Shown here one piece after another: positions 36,069-43,989 of a stretch of 64,000 nucleotides of DNA. The stretch spans positions 1,798,001 through 1,862,000 of the forward strand of contig NZ_JABEKS010000001.1 of the NCBI RefSeq assembly GCF_012985205.1, written 5' to 3'. How positions within the stretch are numbered: the stretch's first letter is position 1; every line of letters starts with the position of its first letter. Under the pieces are notes generated by a model. It was not told the origin of the DNA and made no database searches. It saw only the letters and a list, made by a program, of their open reading frames with translations. The DNA comes from Planctomonas sp. JC2975 (GTDB lineage Bacteria; Actinomycetota; Actinomycetes; Actinomycetales; Microbacteriaceae). A program made the position numbers and the translations under genes.

Positions 36069-36197
36069 ATGGCATACGAAGCACCTTCGATCAAGGCGAT
36101 CGGCTCGGTCGCCGACGTCACTCTCGCTCAGGGTTTCACTGGACACGACGACAACTACGGTTTGTTCAGCATCGGCACCGACCCCAGGGTCTCCTGA
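36069..36197 (+). CDS. Lasso-type RiPP precursor peptide
   Basis: 42 aa; ATG 36069 with GGGAGG five bases upstream, stop TGA 36195-36197. The leader is MAYEAPSIKAIGSVADVTL and contains the lasso RRE-binding signature YxxPxIxxxGxxxxxT: Tyr3, Pro6, Ile8, Gly12 and Thr18. Thr18 would be the conserved -2 residue, so cleavage after Leu19 leaves a 23-residue core, Ala20 to Ser42. Core residues: Ala1-Gln2-Gly3-Phe4-Thr5-Gly6-His7-Asp8-Asp9, so Ala1 could be joined to the side chain of Asp8 or Asp9 (8- or 9-residue ring). The tail holds Tyr11, Leu13, Phe14 as possible plugs and ends Arg21-Val22-Ser23. A C-terminal Ser beside an HPr-kinase-like gene matches paeninodin-type phosphorylated lasso peptides. 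Core boundaries are inferred. Confidence 0.83.
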   Translation: MAYEAPSIKAIGSVADVTLAQGFTGHDDNYGLFSIGTDPRVS

Positions 36198-36209
36198 GTC
36201 CGAGCTTCA

Positions 36210-36247
36210 CCCCGGGCGAGATGAGAATTTCGCCCGGGGCTTCTTTT
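36210..36247 (+). terminator. Terminator/attenuator between precursor and processing genes
   Basis: CCCCGGGCGA (36210-36219) and TCGCCCGGGG (36230-36239) form a perfect 10-bp stem with a 10-nt loop, followed by CTTCTTTT. It lies 12 bp after the precursor stop and before the cyclase start. Such a hairpin lets the precursor mRNA be made in excess over the enzymes by partial read-through. Confidence 0.8.
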
Positions 36248-36253
36248 GCGACC

Positions 36254-37414
36254 ATGACCGAGACAGCCACGCGCCCAAGCAAGACAGAGCTAGCGATCGG
36301 CGTTCGAGGACGAACGCCGCTGACCGAGCGCGTGGCCCGAAGCGACTTTACGGCGAGGCAAGCTCTCGAGGATGAGATCGCCCGCGCCATCGCAGTCCGA
36401 CCATCATTCGTCAGCTTCTCCGGGGGGCGTGACTCTTCCGCCGTGCTCGCTGTTGCCGTCCATATGGCTCGGGCGAGAGACCTCACACCGCCGCAACCCG
36501 TCATCCTTCGATATCCAGGCGACTTCGATTCCGATGAGACCGAATGGCAGACCCTGGTCCTCGATCACCTCGGTATCGACAACCCCGTCATCATCGAGCT
36601 GGCCGAGCGCTCCACCTACCTGGATGCCGACGCGCAGGCGAGCCTCCGACGGCACGGGCTTCTCTACCCGGCAGCGCTGCACCTGAAGAATCACATCTTT
36701 CCGGTCGCGTCTGGCGGAGTGCTCCTCACCGGTGAAGGCGGCGATGAAGTCCTGGGCACTCGCCGAGTCACGCCCTATTCGCTCCTGCTCCACTACCGCC
36801 GTCGGCCGTCGAGGGCGCTGCTGCGCTGGGCCTGGTCGGCCGGCTCGACGGCCCGCGGCCGCGCAAGACGTGAGGCGAAGGATGCCGCTCGGCTGTTGCC
36901 GTGGATCACAGAGGAAGCCCGTCGGCTCCTGACCGACGATATTGCCGTCGAGGAGCGAGCCCCATTGCACTGGGGACGCGAGACCCAGCGAATGACTTCC
37001 GCTCGGATCCCGAAGGCGCTTGCCCATAACCTGCAACTGCTTGCCGATGAATACGACGTGCAGGTCGCCCATCCGCTTTTGGCGCCAGGGTTCATGTTTG
37101 CGCTTGCCCGCGAAGGCGGGCGGTGGGGCTATGCCGGACGCACGGACTTGATGCGCCATCTCTTCGCGGACCTCTTGCCTGAGGCTCTGCTGTCCCGATC
37201 GAGCAAGGCCCACTTCGGGGCGGTTCGCTGGGGCACTCCCGAACGGGAATTTGCTCGGAGCTGGGATGGCGGCGGTGTTCCCACAGATCTGGTCGACGTC
37301 GAGGCTTTGCGCAGCGAGTGGTTGTCAGACCACCCAGCAGGTGCATCCGTTCCGCTGCTTCACGCTGCGTGGCTTCACTCACAGGGTCTGCCGATCGAGG
37401 GAGAGGCCGCATGA
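36254..37414 (+). CDS. Lasso-type macrolactam synthetase (asparagine synthetase-like, short form)
   Basis: 386 aa from ATG 36254. It carries the ATP-pyrophosphatase loop FSGGRDSS (55-62) and LLTGEGGDEVLG (157-168), both hallmarks of the AsnB synthetase domain. In lasso systems the C protein adenylates the ring Asp/Glu and closes the macrolactam with the core N-terminus. Unusually it has only about 50 residues before the PP-loop. The N-terminal glutaminase-like domain of typical 600-aa C proteins, including its Cys2, is absent. That glutaminase half is catalytically unused in lasso cyclases, so a short form may still work. Longer in-frame starts would run through the precursor gene. Overlaps the B2 gene by four bases. 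Confidence 0.82.
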   Translation: MTETATRPSKTELAIGVRGRTPLTERVARSDFTARQALEDEIARAIAVRPSFVSFSGGRDSSAVLAVAVHMARARDLTPPQPVILRYPGDFDSDETEWQTLVLDHLGIDNPVIIELAERSTYLDADAQASLRRHGLLYPAALHLKNHIFPVASGGVLLTGEGGDEVLGTRRVTPYSLLLHYRRRPSRALLRWAWSAGSTARGRARREAKDAARLLPWITEEARRLLTDDIAVEERAPLHWGRETQRMTSARIPKALAHNLQLLADEYDVQVAHPLLAPGFMFALAREGGRWGYAGRTDLMRHLFADLLPEALLSRSSKAHFGAVRWGTPEREFARSWDGGGVPTDLVDVEALRSEWLSDHPAGASVPLLHAAWLHSQGLPIEGEAA

Positions 37415-37872
37415 TCGCAATCAAGGCCGTCAGCATCGAACGGCTGCGGCGCATGCTCCGGCTCGGACCTCGTGCCTGGTTCCGGGTGATGAGGACGGTG
37501 CTCATTGCGGGCCGAATCGAGCGATCGCTTCGTCGCGAAACGCTCGACAGAACGGCGCAGCGGTTCGGCGCGGAGCTCTCGTTCGATCCACCGCAGGAGG
37601 TGGCGACCCTGTTGCCTCTCAACGAAGATGAGAGCCGCGATCTCGGTCTCGCCCTCGCCGTACTCCGCCAGAAGCAGTTCAACGGCACCTGCCTGCGCCG
37701 TGCGCTCGTCATGGCCGACATTCTGCGTGATCGCTCGCCGAAGCTGCGCGTGGGCGTCTCCAAGGCATCCGGCGAAGTCGTTGCCCACGCGTGGGTGGAA
37801 ATCGACGGATTCGCCATCGACCCGATGGCCGAACGGGAGTATGCGATGTTGCGACCGGCGGTGCGGGCATGA
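37411..37872 (+). CDS. Lasso-type leader peptidase (B2, transglutaminase-like)
   Basis: 153 aa; start fixed by ATGA overlap with the synthetase gene. Landmarks of the B2/transglutaminase-like family: the nucleophile in NGTCLRRALV (Cys94), the histidine in VAHAWVEIDG (His126) and an aspartate in AIDP (Asp137). It follows the typical pattern 'C..RA....L...G....l.iGV......AHAWVE'. It would remove the leader after residue 19 with help from an RRE (B1) protein. The length, about 150 aa, is normal for split B2 proteins, which supports the expectation of a separate B1. Overlaps the kinase gene by four bases. Confidence 0.87.
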   Translation: MIAIKAVSIERLRRMLRLGPRAWFRVMRTVLIAGRIERSLRRETLDRTAQRFGAELSFDPPQEVATLLPLNEDESRDLGLALAVLRQKQFNGTCLRRALVMADILRDRSPKLRVGVSKASGEVVAHAWVEIDGFAIDPMAEREYAMLRPAVRA

Positions 37873-38861
37873 CGACCTCACGAACCTTCGTCTACGGGCT
37901 GATCGTTGACAGCGATCGGCCGCTCTTCCATCCGCGCTCCGCCGCACCGTGCGTCGGAGGAGAAGCGGACATCGTCATTCGGCATGCGGAGCATGAGATC
38001 AACCCTCGGGAGCCCGCGAGTGATGATGTGCTCCTGCGGTATGCGAACGGGGAAGCGCGCTACTTCTGCGAGCGGTGTCCGGATGGCACCTACGCTCTCG
38101 TCTTCGACGAGGCGTGCGAGTTCCGGATCTCGGCGGACCTTCGCACCGTGACGGTGATCCGGCACAGGGGAGCCGACCTCGGGATCGAGGATGTCCTCGC
38201 GTCCGGTGCGCTGTTGGCCTGGCAGCTGTACATGCGCGGATCGCTCGTCCTGCATGCCAGCGCCGTCCAGGTCGGTGATCGTGCGATCGCTTTCGTCGGT
38301 GGCTCAGGTCGCGGCAAGTCGACGATGGCCACCCTGATGTGCGCCGCCGGGGCACGGATCATCACCGACGACCTGTTGCGTATCGACTTCTCCGACGGAG
38401 TACCCGAGACGCGTCTCGGGTCATCAGAGCTCCGCCTGCGCAAGGGCGCCGATACGCTGGCGGCGAGGTTCGACCAGGGGGCCGCACCCGGGCGTCGCTC
38501 GAGCGCGGACGACCGTCAGATTCTCCGCCCGATCGACGATGCCGACGATCGGGTTCCCCTTGCAGCGATCTACGTCCCTGTCCCGGAGCGCGAGAACTCG
38601 ATCACGCGCGTCGACCGTATTTCCGCACCGGACGCGCTCTTCGCGCTGCTCCGCTTTCCCCGCTTGCTCGGCTGGGTCGAGCCCGATGTGCGCACCAGGC
38701 AGTTCGCGCTCTCCTCGCGCCTCGTCGCGGACACACCGCTGAGCATCGCGCATGTTCCGTGGGGTCCTCCGTTCCCCGCCGACATCGCGGACGACATCGT
38801 TGCCGATCTCGATGTCGAGCGAGTTCCTCGCCGACTCGACCTGACGGCGGCGGCCCCGTGA
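37869..38861 (+). CDS. HPr kinase-like protein of the RiPP cluster
   Basis: 330 aa from ATG 37869 (ATGA overlap). LVLHASAVQVGDRAIAFVGGSGRGKST holds a His129 and the Walker A GGSGRGKST (about 144-152); IITDDLLRID follows as the Walker B-like acidic pair. This is the HprK C-terminal kinase fold without the HPr-binding N-domain. In paeninodin-type clusters such kinases phosphorylate the C-terminal Ser of the lasso precursor. Here the precursor also ends in Ser, so the same reaction is the best guess. Many HprK-like proteins in RiPP clusters are untested, so this remains inference. The N-terminal 110 residues are of unknown fold. Confidence 0.78.
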   Translation: MTTSRTFVYGLIVDSDRPLFHPRSAAPCVGGEADIVIRHAEHEINPREPASDDVLLRYANGEARYFCERCPDGTYALVFDEACEFRISADLRTVTVIRHRGADLGIEDVLASGALLAWQLYMRGSLVLHASAVQVGDRAIAFVGGSGRGKSTMATLMCAAGARIITDDLLRIDFSDGVPETRLGSSELRLRKGADTLAARFDQGAAPGRRSSADDRQILRPIDDADDRVPLAAIYVPVPERENSITRVDRISAPDALFALLRFPRLLGWVEPDVRTRQFALSSRLVADTPLSIAHVPWGPPFPADIADDIVADLDVERVPRRLDLTAAAP

Positions 38862-40030
38862 CCGTGATCGCACTCCCGGTCATCACGGAGCGGCCCCTGG
38901 CGCGGCTCCTCATCGAAAGCACCCTGGACATCGATGGCCCGCTGCCGTCCGACCTGCTCGACGTGTCTCTCGCAGACACCCTCACTGCGGCGAGCGACCA
39001 CCGTATTGCTCCCGCGGTGTCTCGGCGGCTCCGTGCCGGTGCCACGACACCCGACTGGGAGCAGGCCTTCAGCGCCGAACGGCATCAGCAGCTGTTCCGC
39101 CACATGCGCACGCACGCCGAACTCGCCGCGCTCGGTGCATCGCTGTCCGAAGCTGGGATCGAGTGGCTCGTCGCGAAGGGGCCCGTCGCGGCCGACGTGA
39201 TCTGGCCCCACCCGGACATGCGCGAGTATCACGACCTCGATCTCTTCGTCGGCGCCGGCGACTTCGAGCGCGCGCTTGGCGTGCTCCTCGACGACGGATG
39301 CACGCTGGTCGACCGCAACTGGCCGGAGCTCGCGCGCACCATGCGTGCAGAGATCGCGTTGGTCGGACCGTACGGCACGCCGATCGACCTGCACTGGCAC
39401 ATGGCTGTGCCGCGCGGCCTCCGCAGGAGTTTCCGCATCGACATGGCAGAGATGTTCTCGCGATCCCGCACCGTCACGCTCGGCAACGGGCGCGAGGTGC
39501 CGACCTTCGACGAGGTCGACACGGCACTGCATCTCGGGTTCCACTCAGCCCAGGCGGGTGCGTCGAAGCTGATGTGGGCAGGAGACCTCCACTACGCATC
39601 GCTCTCCCCCGGATTCGATGCGGGAGAATTCGTCGAGCGAGCCCGTCGCGCACGCATCGATCAGCCGATCGCGGCCGTGGTGAACCGGGTCCGATCCATC
39701 ACCGGCGAGCGCGGCAACCCCGAACTGCGTCGGGTAACCACGCCGAGTGGTCCCTGGAGCCGCGCGGTCATGGCGATGGAGCGTCGTGCGACATTCCCCA
39801 GCCTTCCGCGCGAGGGCCATTCCGGAAGCATCCCGATCGCCGGCATGCGTCCGACAGGCATCGGTTCCATGGCCGCGACCGCGCGAGCCGCCATGGAGAT
39901 CCGCACCCTCGAGCGCCGTGTGCGCCGTCTCGGGCCCCAAGATCGAACGCTTCACCACGACGTGCCGGATGCCGCAGCGCGCCGAGCTTACTTCAGGATT
40001 GTCGAGCACTCGGCCGGGGAGCGATCGTGA
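38858..40030 (+). CDS. Nucleotidyltransferase family protein (NTP_transf_5-like) of the RiPP cluster
   Basis: 390 aa from GTG 38858 (GTGA overlap with the kinase gene). WLVAKGPVAADVIWP gives Lys108-Gly109, and EYHDLDLFVGAGDF gives the metal-binding Asp126-x-Asp128 pair of the MNT-like nucleotidyltransferase fold. TPIDLHWHM later in the chain is the third acidic strand. Homologues recur in lasso clusters that also hold an HPr-like kinase, where they may nucleotidylate or otherwise extend the phosphate on the tail; their reaction is not established as far as I know. The C-terminal 100 residues are Arg-rich and without known domain. Confidence 0.78.
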   Translation: MTVIALPVITERPLARLLIESTLDIDGPLPSDLLDVSLADTLTAASDHRIAPAVSRRLRAGATTPDWEQAFSAERHQQLFRHMRTHAELAALGASLSEAGIEWLVAKGPVAADVIWPHPDMREYHDLDLFVGAGDFERALGVLLDDGCTLVDRNWPELARTMRAEIALVGPYGTPIDLHWHMAVPRGLRRSFRIDMAEMFSRSRTVTLGNGREVPTFDEVDTALHLGFHSAQAGASKLMWAGDLHYASLSPGFDAGEFVERARRARIDQPIAAVVNRVRSITGERGNPELRRVTTPSGPWSRAVMAMERRATFPSLPREGHSGSIPIAGMRPTGIGSMAATARAAMEIRTLERRVRRLGPQDRTLHHDVPDAAARRAYFRIVEHSAGERS

Positions 40031-40055
40031 TGTGGATCCGAGAGGCGGTACGACC

Positions 40056-41882
40056 ATGAGCGGGCCGACGGAGGCGAAGGCGGCGGAGCGCAAGTCGTTC
40101 GGCCGGCTCACCTCGCTCATTCGGTACAGCATCGGCCTTGTCTGGTCGTCGGCGCGGATGCCATTCGTCGGTCTGGTCTCGCTGCAGCTCGTCTCTGCTG
40201 CGGCCTTGGCCGGCCAGGTCGTCGCCGTGCAGCTGACCCTGACGGCGATCCTGTCCGCAACGAGCGGGAAGCAGGGCATCGGACCCCTCGTGCCGCCGAT
40301 TCTGCTCCTCGCCATCCTCACGGCGATCACGGCGATCGCCGGGTCGCTTCAAGGGTCGCTGAGCCGGTACGTCGGCGAAAGCGTCGGACAGTCGATGTGG
40401 CAGCGGATCCTCGACGTCGCGACGGGAGTCGGCCTTCGGCGATTCGAGTCGACGGAGTTCTACGACCGTCTCGACCGCATGCGCATGAACGCCCTCAGCC
40501 GGCCGTTCCAGGTCACGAACGGGGTGCTCGGTGTGATCGGTGCGATCGCGGCGAGCATCGGCCTCGGCATCACGATCGTCGCGCTGAACCCCCTGCTGCT
40601 TCCGCTGCTGCTCCTGGGCGGCGTGCCGGTGCTCTTCACCTCACGGCAGGAGAGCAGGCTGGAGTACCGGTTCAACGTCGCGCAGACCCAGCGCATCCGG
40701 CTGCGCACCTACATCTCGATTCTGCTCACCGGTCGCGACGAGGCCAAGGAGATCCGCGCGTTCGGACTGCAGCGCCATTTCAAGGATCGCTTCAACGCGC
40801 TCTACAACCAGTACCGCAAGGATCTTGCGGTACACGTGCGGCGCAGGGCGTTGCTGAACCTCGTCGGAAACCTCGGCGCGGCGCTGGTGCTGGCGCTCAC
40901 GCTTCTCGCGCTGATGTGGCTCATCACCACGGGCGCCATCGACATCGCCGGCGCTGGGGCGGCACTGATCGCGATCCGTCTGCTCGCCACCCAGGTGCAG
41001 TCCATCGCCGGAGGCGTGCAGACGATTTTCGAGTCAGGGCTGTTCATCGACGACGTGCACCAGTTCATCGCCGTCGAGACTCGCGAGAGCACGGGATCGG
41101 AGTCCCGACTCGCTCCACGAGCCTTCACCACGATCGACCTCGAGAACGTGCGGTTCACGTATCCAGGACGCCAGGAACCCGCGCTCGACGGTGTCGACTT
41201 GCACATCGGCGCTGGGGAGGTCATCGCCCTCGTCGGAGAGAACGGATCGGGCAAGACGACTCTCGCGAAGATCGTCGCCGGCCTGTATCCGCCGGTATCG
41301 GGAAGCGTGCGCTGGGACGGGGTGGAGACCTCCGAGTTCGATCCTGTCGACCTGCGGAGGCAGACCGCCGTCATCTTCCAGGACTTCGTCCGCTACGCGC
41401 TGTCGGCGGAGGAGAACATCAGCGTCGGCAGGCCGGACGACCCCCCGGACATCTCGGAGGTGAGGGAGGCCGCACGCATGCTGGACGCCGACGGGTTCCT
41501 CTCCTCGCTCCCCGACGGCTATGCAACCCCCCTGTCCAGGCTGTTCGACGGTGGCCACGAGCTCTCAGGCGGCCAGTGGCAGCGGGTGGCCATTGCGCGT
41601 GCGTACTACCGCAAGGCACCACTGGTGATCCTCGACGAACCGTCTTCTGGACTGGATCCCCGCGCGGAACACGACCTGTTCTCCTCCCTTCGCTCGACTC
41701 TCGAGGGCCGTTCGGCTCTCTTCATCTCGCATCGGTTCTCGACCGTGCGCTCCGCCGACCGCATCTACGTGCTCGATGCCGGCAAGGTCGTCGAGCACGG
41801 CACGCACAACGACCTGATGGCGTTGGGTGGGCTGTACGCGGAGCTGTTCACTCTTCAGGCGGACGCCTACCTCGGCACGTGA
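40056..41882 (+). CDS. ABC exporter, fused TM and ATPase (lasso D type)
   Basis: 608 aa from ATG 40056; GAGAGG lies about 10 bases upstream. Residues about 25-330 hold six membrane spans; from 360 the ATPase: Walker A GENGSGKTT (about 393-401), Q-loop FQDFVRYALS, signature LSGGQWQRVAIARAY (about 503), Walker B LVILDEPSSGLD (about 525-536) and the H-loop SHRFSTVRSAD. There is no N-terminal C39 peptidase, so leader removal must be by the B2 enzyme, as in lasso systems. It should export the mature peptide and give self-immunity. 25 bp after the nucleotidyltransferase gene, the likely end of the operon. Confidence 0.88.
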   Translation: MSGPTEAKAAERKSFGRLTSLIRYSIGLVWSSARMPFVGLVSLQLVSAAALAGQVVAVQLTLTAILSATSGKQGIGPLVPPILLLAILTAITAIAGSLQGSLSRYVGESVGQSMWQRILDVATGVGLRRFESTEFYDRLDRMRMNALSRPFQVTNGVLGVIGAIAASIGLGITIVALNPLLLPLLLLGGVPVLFTSRQESRLEYRFNVAQTQRIRLRTYISILLTGRDEAKEIRAFGLQRHFKDRFNALYNQYRKDLAVHVRRRALLNLVGNLGAALVLALTLLALMWLITTGAIDIAGAGAALIAIRLLATQVQSIAGGVQTIFESGLFIDDVHQFIAVETRESTGSESRLAPRAFTTIDLENVRFTYPGRQEPALDGVDLHIGAGEVIALVGENGSGKTTLAKIVAGLYPPVSGSVRWDGVETSEFDPVDLRRQTAVIFQDFVRYALSAEENISVGRPDDPPDISEVREAARMLDADGFLSSLPDGYATPLSRLFDGGHELSGGQWQRVAIARAYYRKAPLVILDEPSSGLDPRAEHDLFSSLRSTLEGRSALFISHRFSTVRSADRIYVLDAGKVVEHGTHNDLMALGGLYAELFTLQADAYLGT

Positions 41883-41901
41883 GACGGCCAGCCGTCCGTG
41901 G
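41877..41901. terminator. GC-rich hairpin at the end of the exporter gene
   Basis: CACG-(TGA)-GACGGC-CA-GCCGTC-CGTG forms a bulged stem spanning the stop codon. The T-run is missing, so factor-independent termination is doubtful. It lies between convergent genes. Confidence 0.3.
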
Positions 41902-41934
41902 AAGGGCCAAGTCCTTTCACGGGCGCTCGTCCCT

Positions 41935-42786
41935 TCACCGGCCCCCGTCCGTGCTGCTTCCGGGAGAGGGCAGCGCATCCCGTCGTGGTGTCAGCGCAGC
42001 AACGGAGACGACGGCGACCGTGCAGAGCGCGGACCATCCGAGGAAGCCGAGCGGCGAGCCGGGTCCAGGCCAGAACAGCGTGATCGCGCCGACCGGGATG
42101 ATCGTGGCGAGAACCACCAGGGCCACCGATCCACCTGCGCAGCAGAGCAGGATCGGGGCGAGCGCCGGCATCCTGTCGTAAACGGTCGAGGATCGCCACA
42201 GGACGAGGCATCCCACCGCGCCGACGACGAGTGCTGCTCCGACGACATCGCTCGGCCGGTGCGCGAACGACGCGACGGAGCACCACGCGACGCCGACGGT
42301 TGCGAGCATCACGACCGCCACGATGGCCCGGTTGGCGTGACGAGGCAAGACCATGGTGATGGCGAGCGCCGTCGACATCGCGAATGCGACATGCCCACTG
42401 GGGAACGTGTTCGCCGAATAGCCGAAGTCGCCCACGTTCGGCCGCGGCAGTAGCAGCTTGAGGCCCTCGCACAGGCCCACGGACACCAGGACGAGGAGCA
42501 CCGCTCGTGCGACATCGGCGACCCGACGCCGGACGAGGGCGATGATGCCGTAGACGAGCGCCACCAGCGCCAGCAGGATCGGTACGATCAGCCGGTACAG
42601 CCCCGCGGCCGAACCGATCGTCTGGTTCGCGAGGCCGAAGTCGGCGAACGAAGTGGCGTCGGCCTGCTGCCCGATGGGGAGCACGACGAGCACCACATAG
42701 GTGACGGCGAACGCGGCGGCGAATGCGGCCGCACGGAGCAGGGTGCCGACCCCCGTCCGATGGACCACCGCGACGTTCGAGTCCAT
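41935..42786 (-). CDS. PAP2-superfamily membrane phosphatase
   Basis: 283 aa with six or more hydrophobic spans. The three phosphatase motifs are present: KLLLPRP (KxxxxxxRP-type, near residue 110), FPSGH (near 128) and SFAHRPSDVVGA (SRxxxxxHxxxD-type, with His and Asp). The active site would face outward. In glycan loci these enzymes dephosphorylate undecaprenyl pyrophosphate, recycling the lipid carrier; a broader lipid phosphatase role is possible. It converges on the RiPP exporter gene and is the last of the minus-strand genes here. Confidence 0.86.
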   Translation of the reverse strand: MDSNVAVVHRTGVGTLLRAAAFAAAFAVTYVVLVVLPIGQQADATSFADFGLANQTIGSAAGLYRLIVPILLALVALVYGIIALVRRRVADVARAVLLVLVSVGLCEGLKLLLPRPNVGDFGYSANTFPSGHVAFAMSTALAITMVLPRHANRAIVAVVMLATVGVAWCSVASFAHRPSDVVGAALVVGAVGCLVLWRSSTVYDRMPALAPILLCCAGGSVALVVLATIIPVGAITLFWPGPGSPLGFLGWSALCTVAVVSVAALTPRRDALPSPGSSTDGGR

Positions 42787-43058
42787 GCGCCCATCCTGCC
42801 GGACGGTTACGTCCGGTGCCGGGATGCGATCGCTGCGCTCCCGTCGCGTTCTCGGCGGCTCAGCGGCGCAACGCGGGCCGGATCGGCCGCGGGCCCCCGC
42901 TCCGGGCGGTCCGCACGAGTACCGGGGTGGTGAACACCGTGCCGGCGAACAGCGTGGCTCGGGTCCGCCGACACCTGCAGAACCGCACTCGAAGGATGGA
43001 ATCCTCGTGCGCGTCTTTCTGCTCGAGCCGGCACCGACGGACCCCTCGGCCGAGGCTG

Positions 43059-43856
43059 CTACGACTCGTGCGTTGCGCGGCGGCGGCGGATCAGTGCGAA
43101 GGCGAGTGCCGACCCACCGAGGATCAGGATGGCGCCGCCTGCGACGACTCCGAACATGACGTTCGATCCCGTGTCGGCCAGCCAGTTCGCGTCCGCTGAG
43201 GTCCCGTCAGACGGCGGACCTGCGTTGCAGCTCGGCGTCGCCGGCGGGTAGCTCACCGCGACCGACAGCTCAGGGTTGACCGTGATCGTGGCGCTGGTGA
43301 TGGTGCGGGTCCAGGCGAAGTTGCCCGAGGTCTCCACCCAGTCACCTGCGGCGTTCTGGGTCCAGCCCGGCCATCCAGTCGGTGTGACACCGTCGGCTGC
43401 CACCGACGCGCCAGGCCACAACGTCTTGCCGCTCAGCGTCAACGAATTCTCCGTCGCGCCCGGCCCTTCGGTTGCGGTCGAGATGGTGCCGAGTGTCTCC
43501 GACCAGGTGTTGCCCTTGCCGTCATTCATCGAAATGATGACGTCGTGACCGCTCAGGGTCACGTGATCTGGGTTGTCCACCACGATGTCGTAGAAGATCC
43601 ACGGCGCGTTGGCGACGCACTTGCCCGTCACGACCGAGCCGGACAGCGTCGCCGGAGTGTTGCAGGACGCCGGAGTGCTCCCCGGAGTGGATTCAGGAGT
43701 CGACCCCGGCGTGGATCCCGTGCTCGGCTCCGGCGTGGAGGTCGCACAGGGATTCGACGGCACATAGCCATCGGCTGAGGCGGAGAGCGGGACCGCCAGT
43801 GCTGCGGCGGCAACGATGCCGAGGCCGCAAAGGCATGCCACAAGACGACGTTTCAT
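43059..43856 (-). CDS. Secreted, cell-wall-anchored protein with LADTG sorting signal
   Basis: 265 aa. A signal peptide (MKRRLVACLCGLGIVAAAALAV, cleavage near ASA-DG at about 28) precedes a Ser/Thr/Pro linker with repeated STPGSTPE units (about 40-62), then a beta-rich region of about 150 aa with four Cys in the mature part (Cys near 37, 65, 79 and 210). The C-terminus is LADTG, a hydrophobic span and RRRRATHES. LAxTG is the signal of class E sortases of high-GC actinobacteria. Function unknown; no sortase gene is in the window. A TAGAAT box lies about 40 bp upstream. Confidence 0.78.
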   Translation of the reverse strand: MKRRLVACLCGLGIVAAAALAVPLSASADGYVPSNPCATSTPEPSTGSTPGSTPESTPGSTPASCNTPATLSGSVVTGKCVANAPWIFYDIVVDNPDHVTLSGHDVIISMNDGKGNTWSETLGTISTATEGPGATENSLTLSGKTLWPGASVAADGVTPTGWPGWTQNAAGDWVETSGNFAWTRTITSATITVNPELSVAVSYPPATPSCNAGPPSDGTSADANWLADTGSNVMFGVVAGGAILILGGSALAFALIRRRRATHES

Positions 43857-43892
43857 GATCGGGCCAACTTTCGCGCTGCATCGGGTATGGCA

Positions 43893-43898
43893 ATTCTA
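43893..43898 (-). promoter_or_regulatory. Candidate -10 box of the LADTG protein gene
   Basis: TAGAAT on the minus strand, 37 bp before the ATG at 43856, is one mismatch from TATAAT. No -35 hexamer is recognisable. Confidence 0.35.
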
Positions 43899-43989
43899 GT
43901 GTGGAGATGAGAGATGCTCATCCCCCCGAAATGGCGTCAGCAGGGCAATCCAGCGCCTCGGAGCCGGTGCCGCGGCAGCCTGAGCCATG

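Noticed and set aside
37869-38861. HPr kinase acting in carbon catabolite control
   Set aside because: The protein lacks the HPr-binding N-domain and is embedded by 4-base overlaps in the RiPP operon, so a role on the peptide is more likely.
41883-41950. Small plus-strand peptide with repeated PFTG units after the exporter gene
   Set aside because: The repeat comes from a short GC-rich stretch between convergent genes, with no start site or ribosome-binding site of its own.
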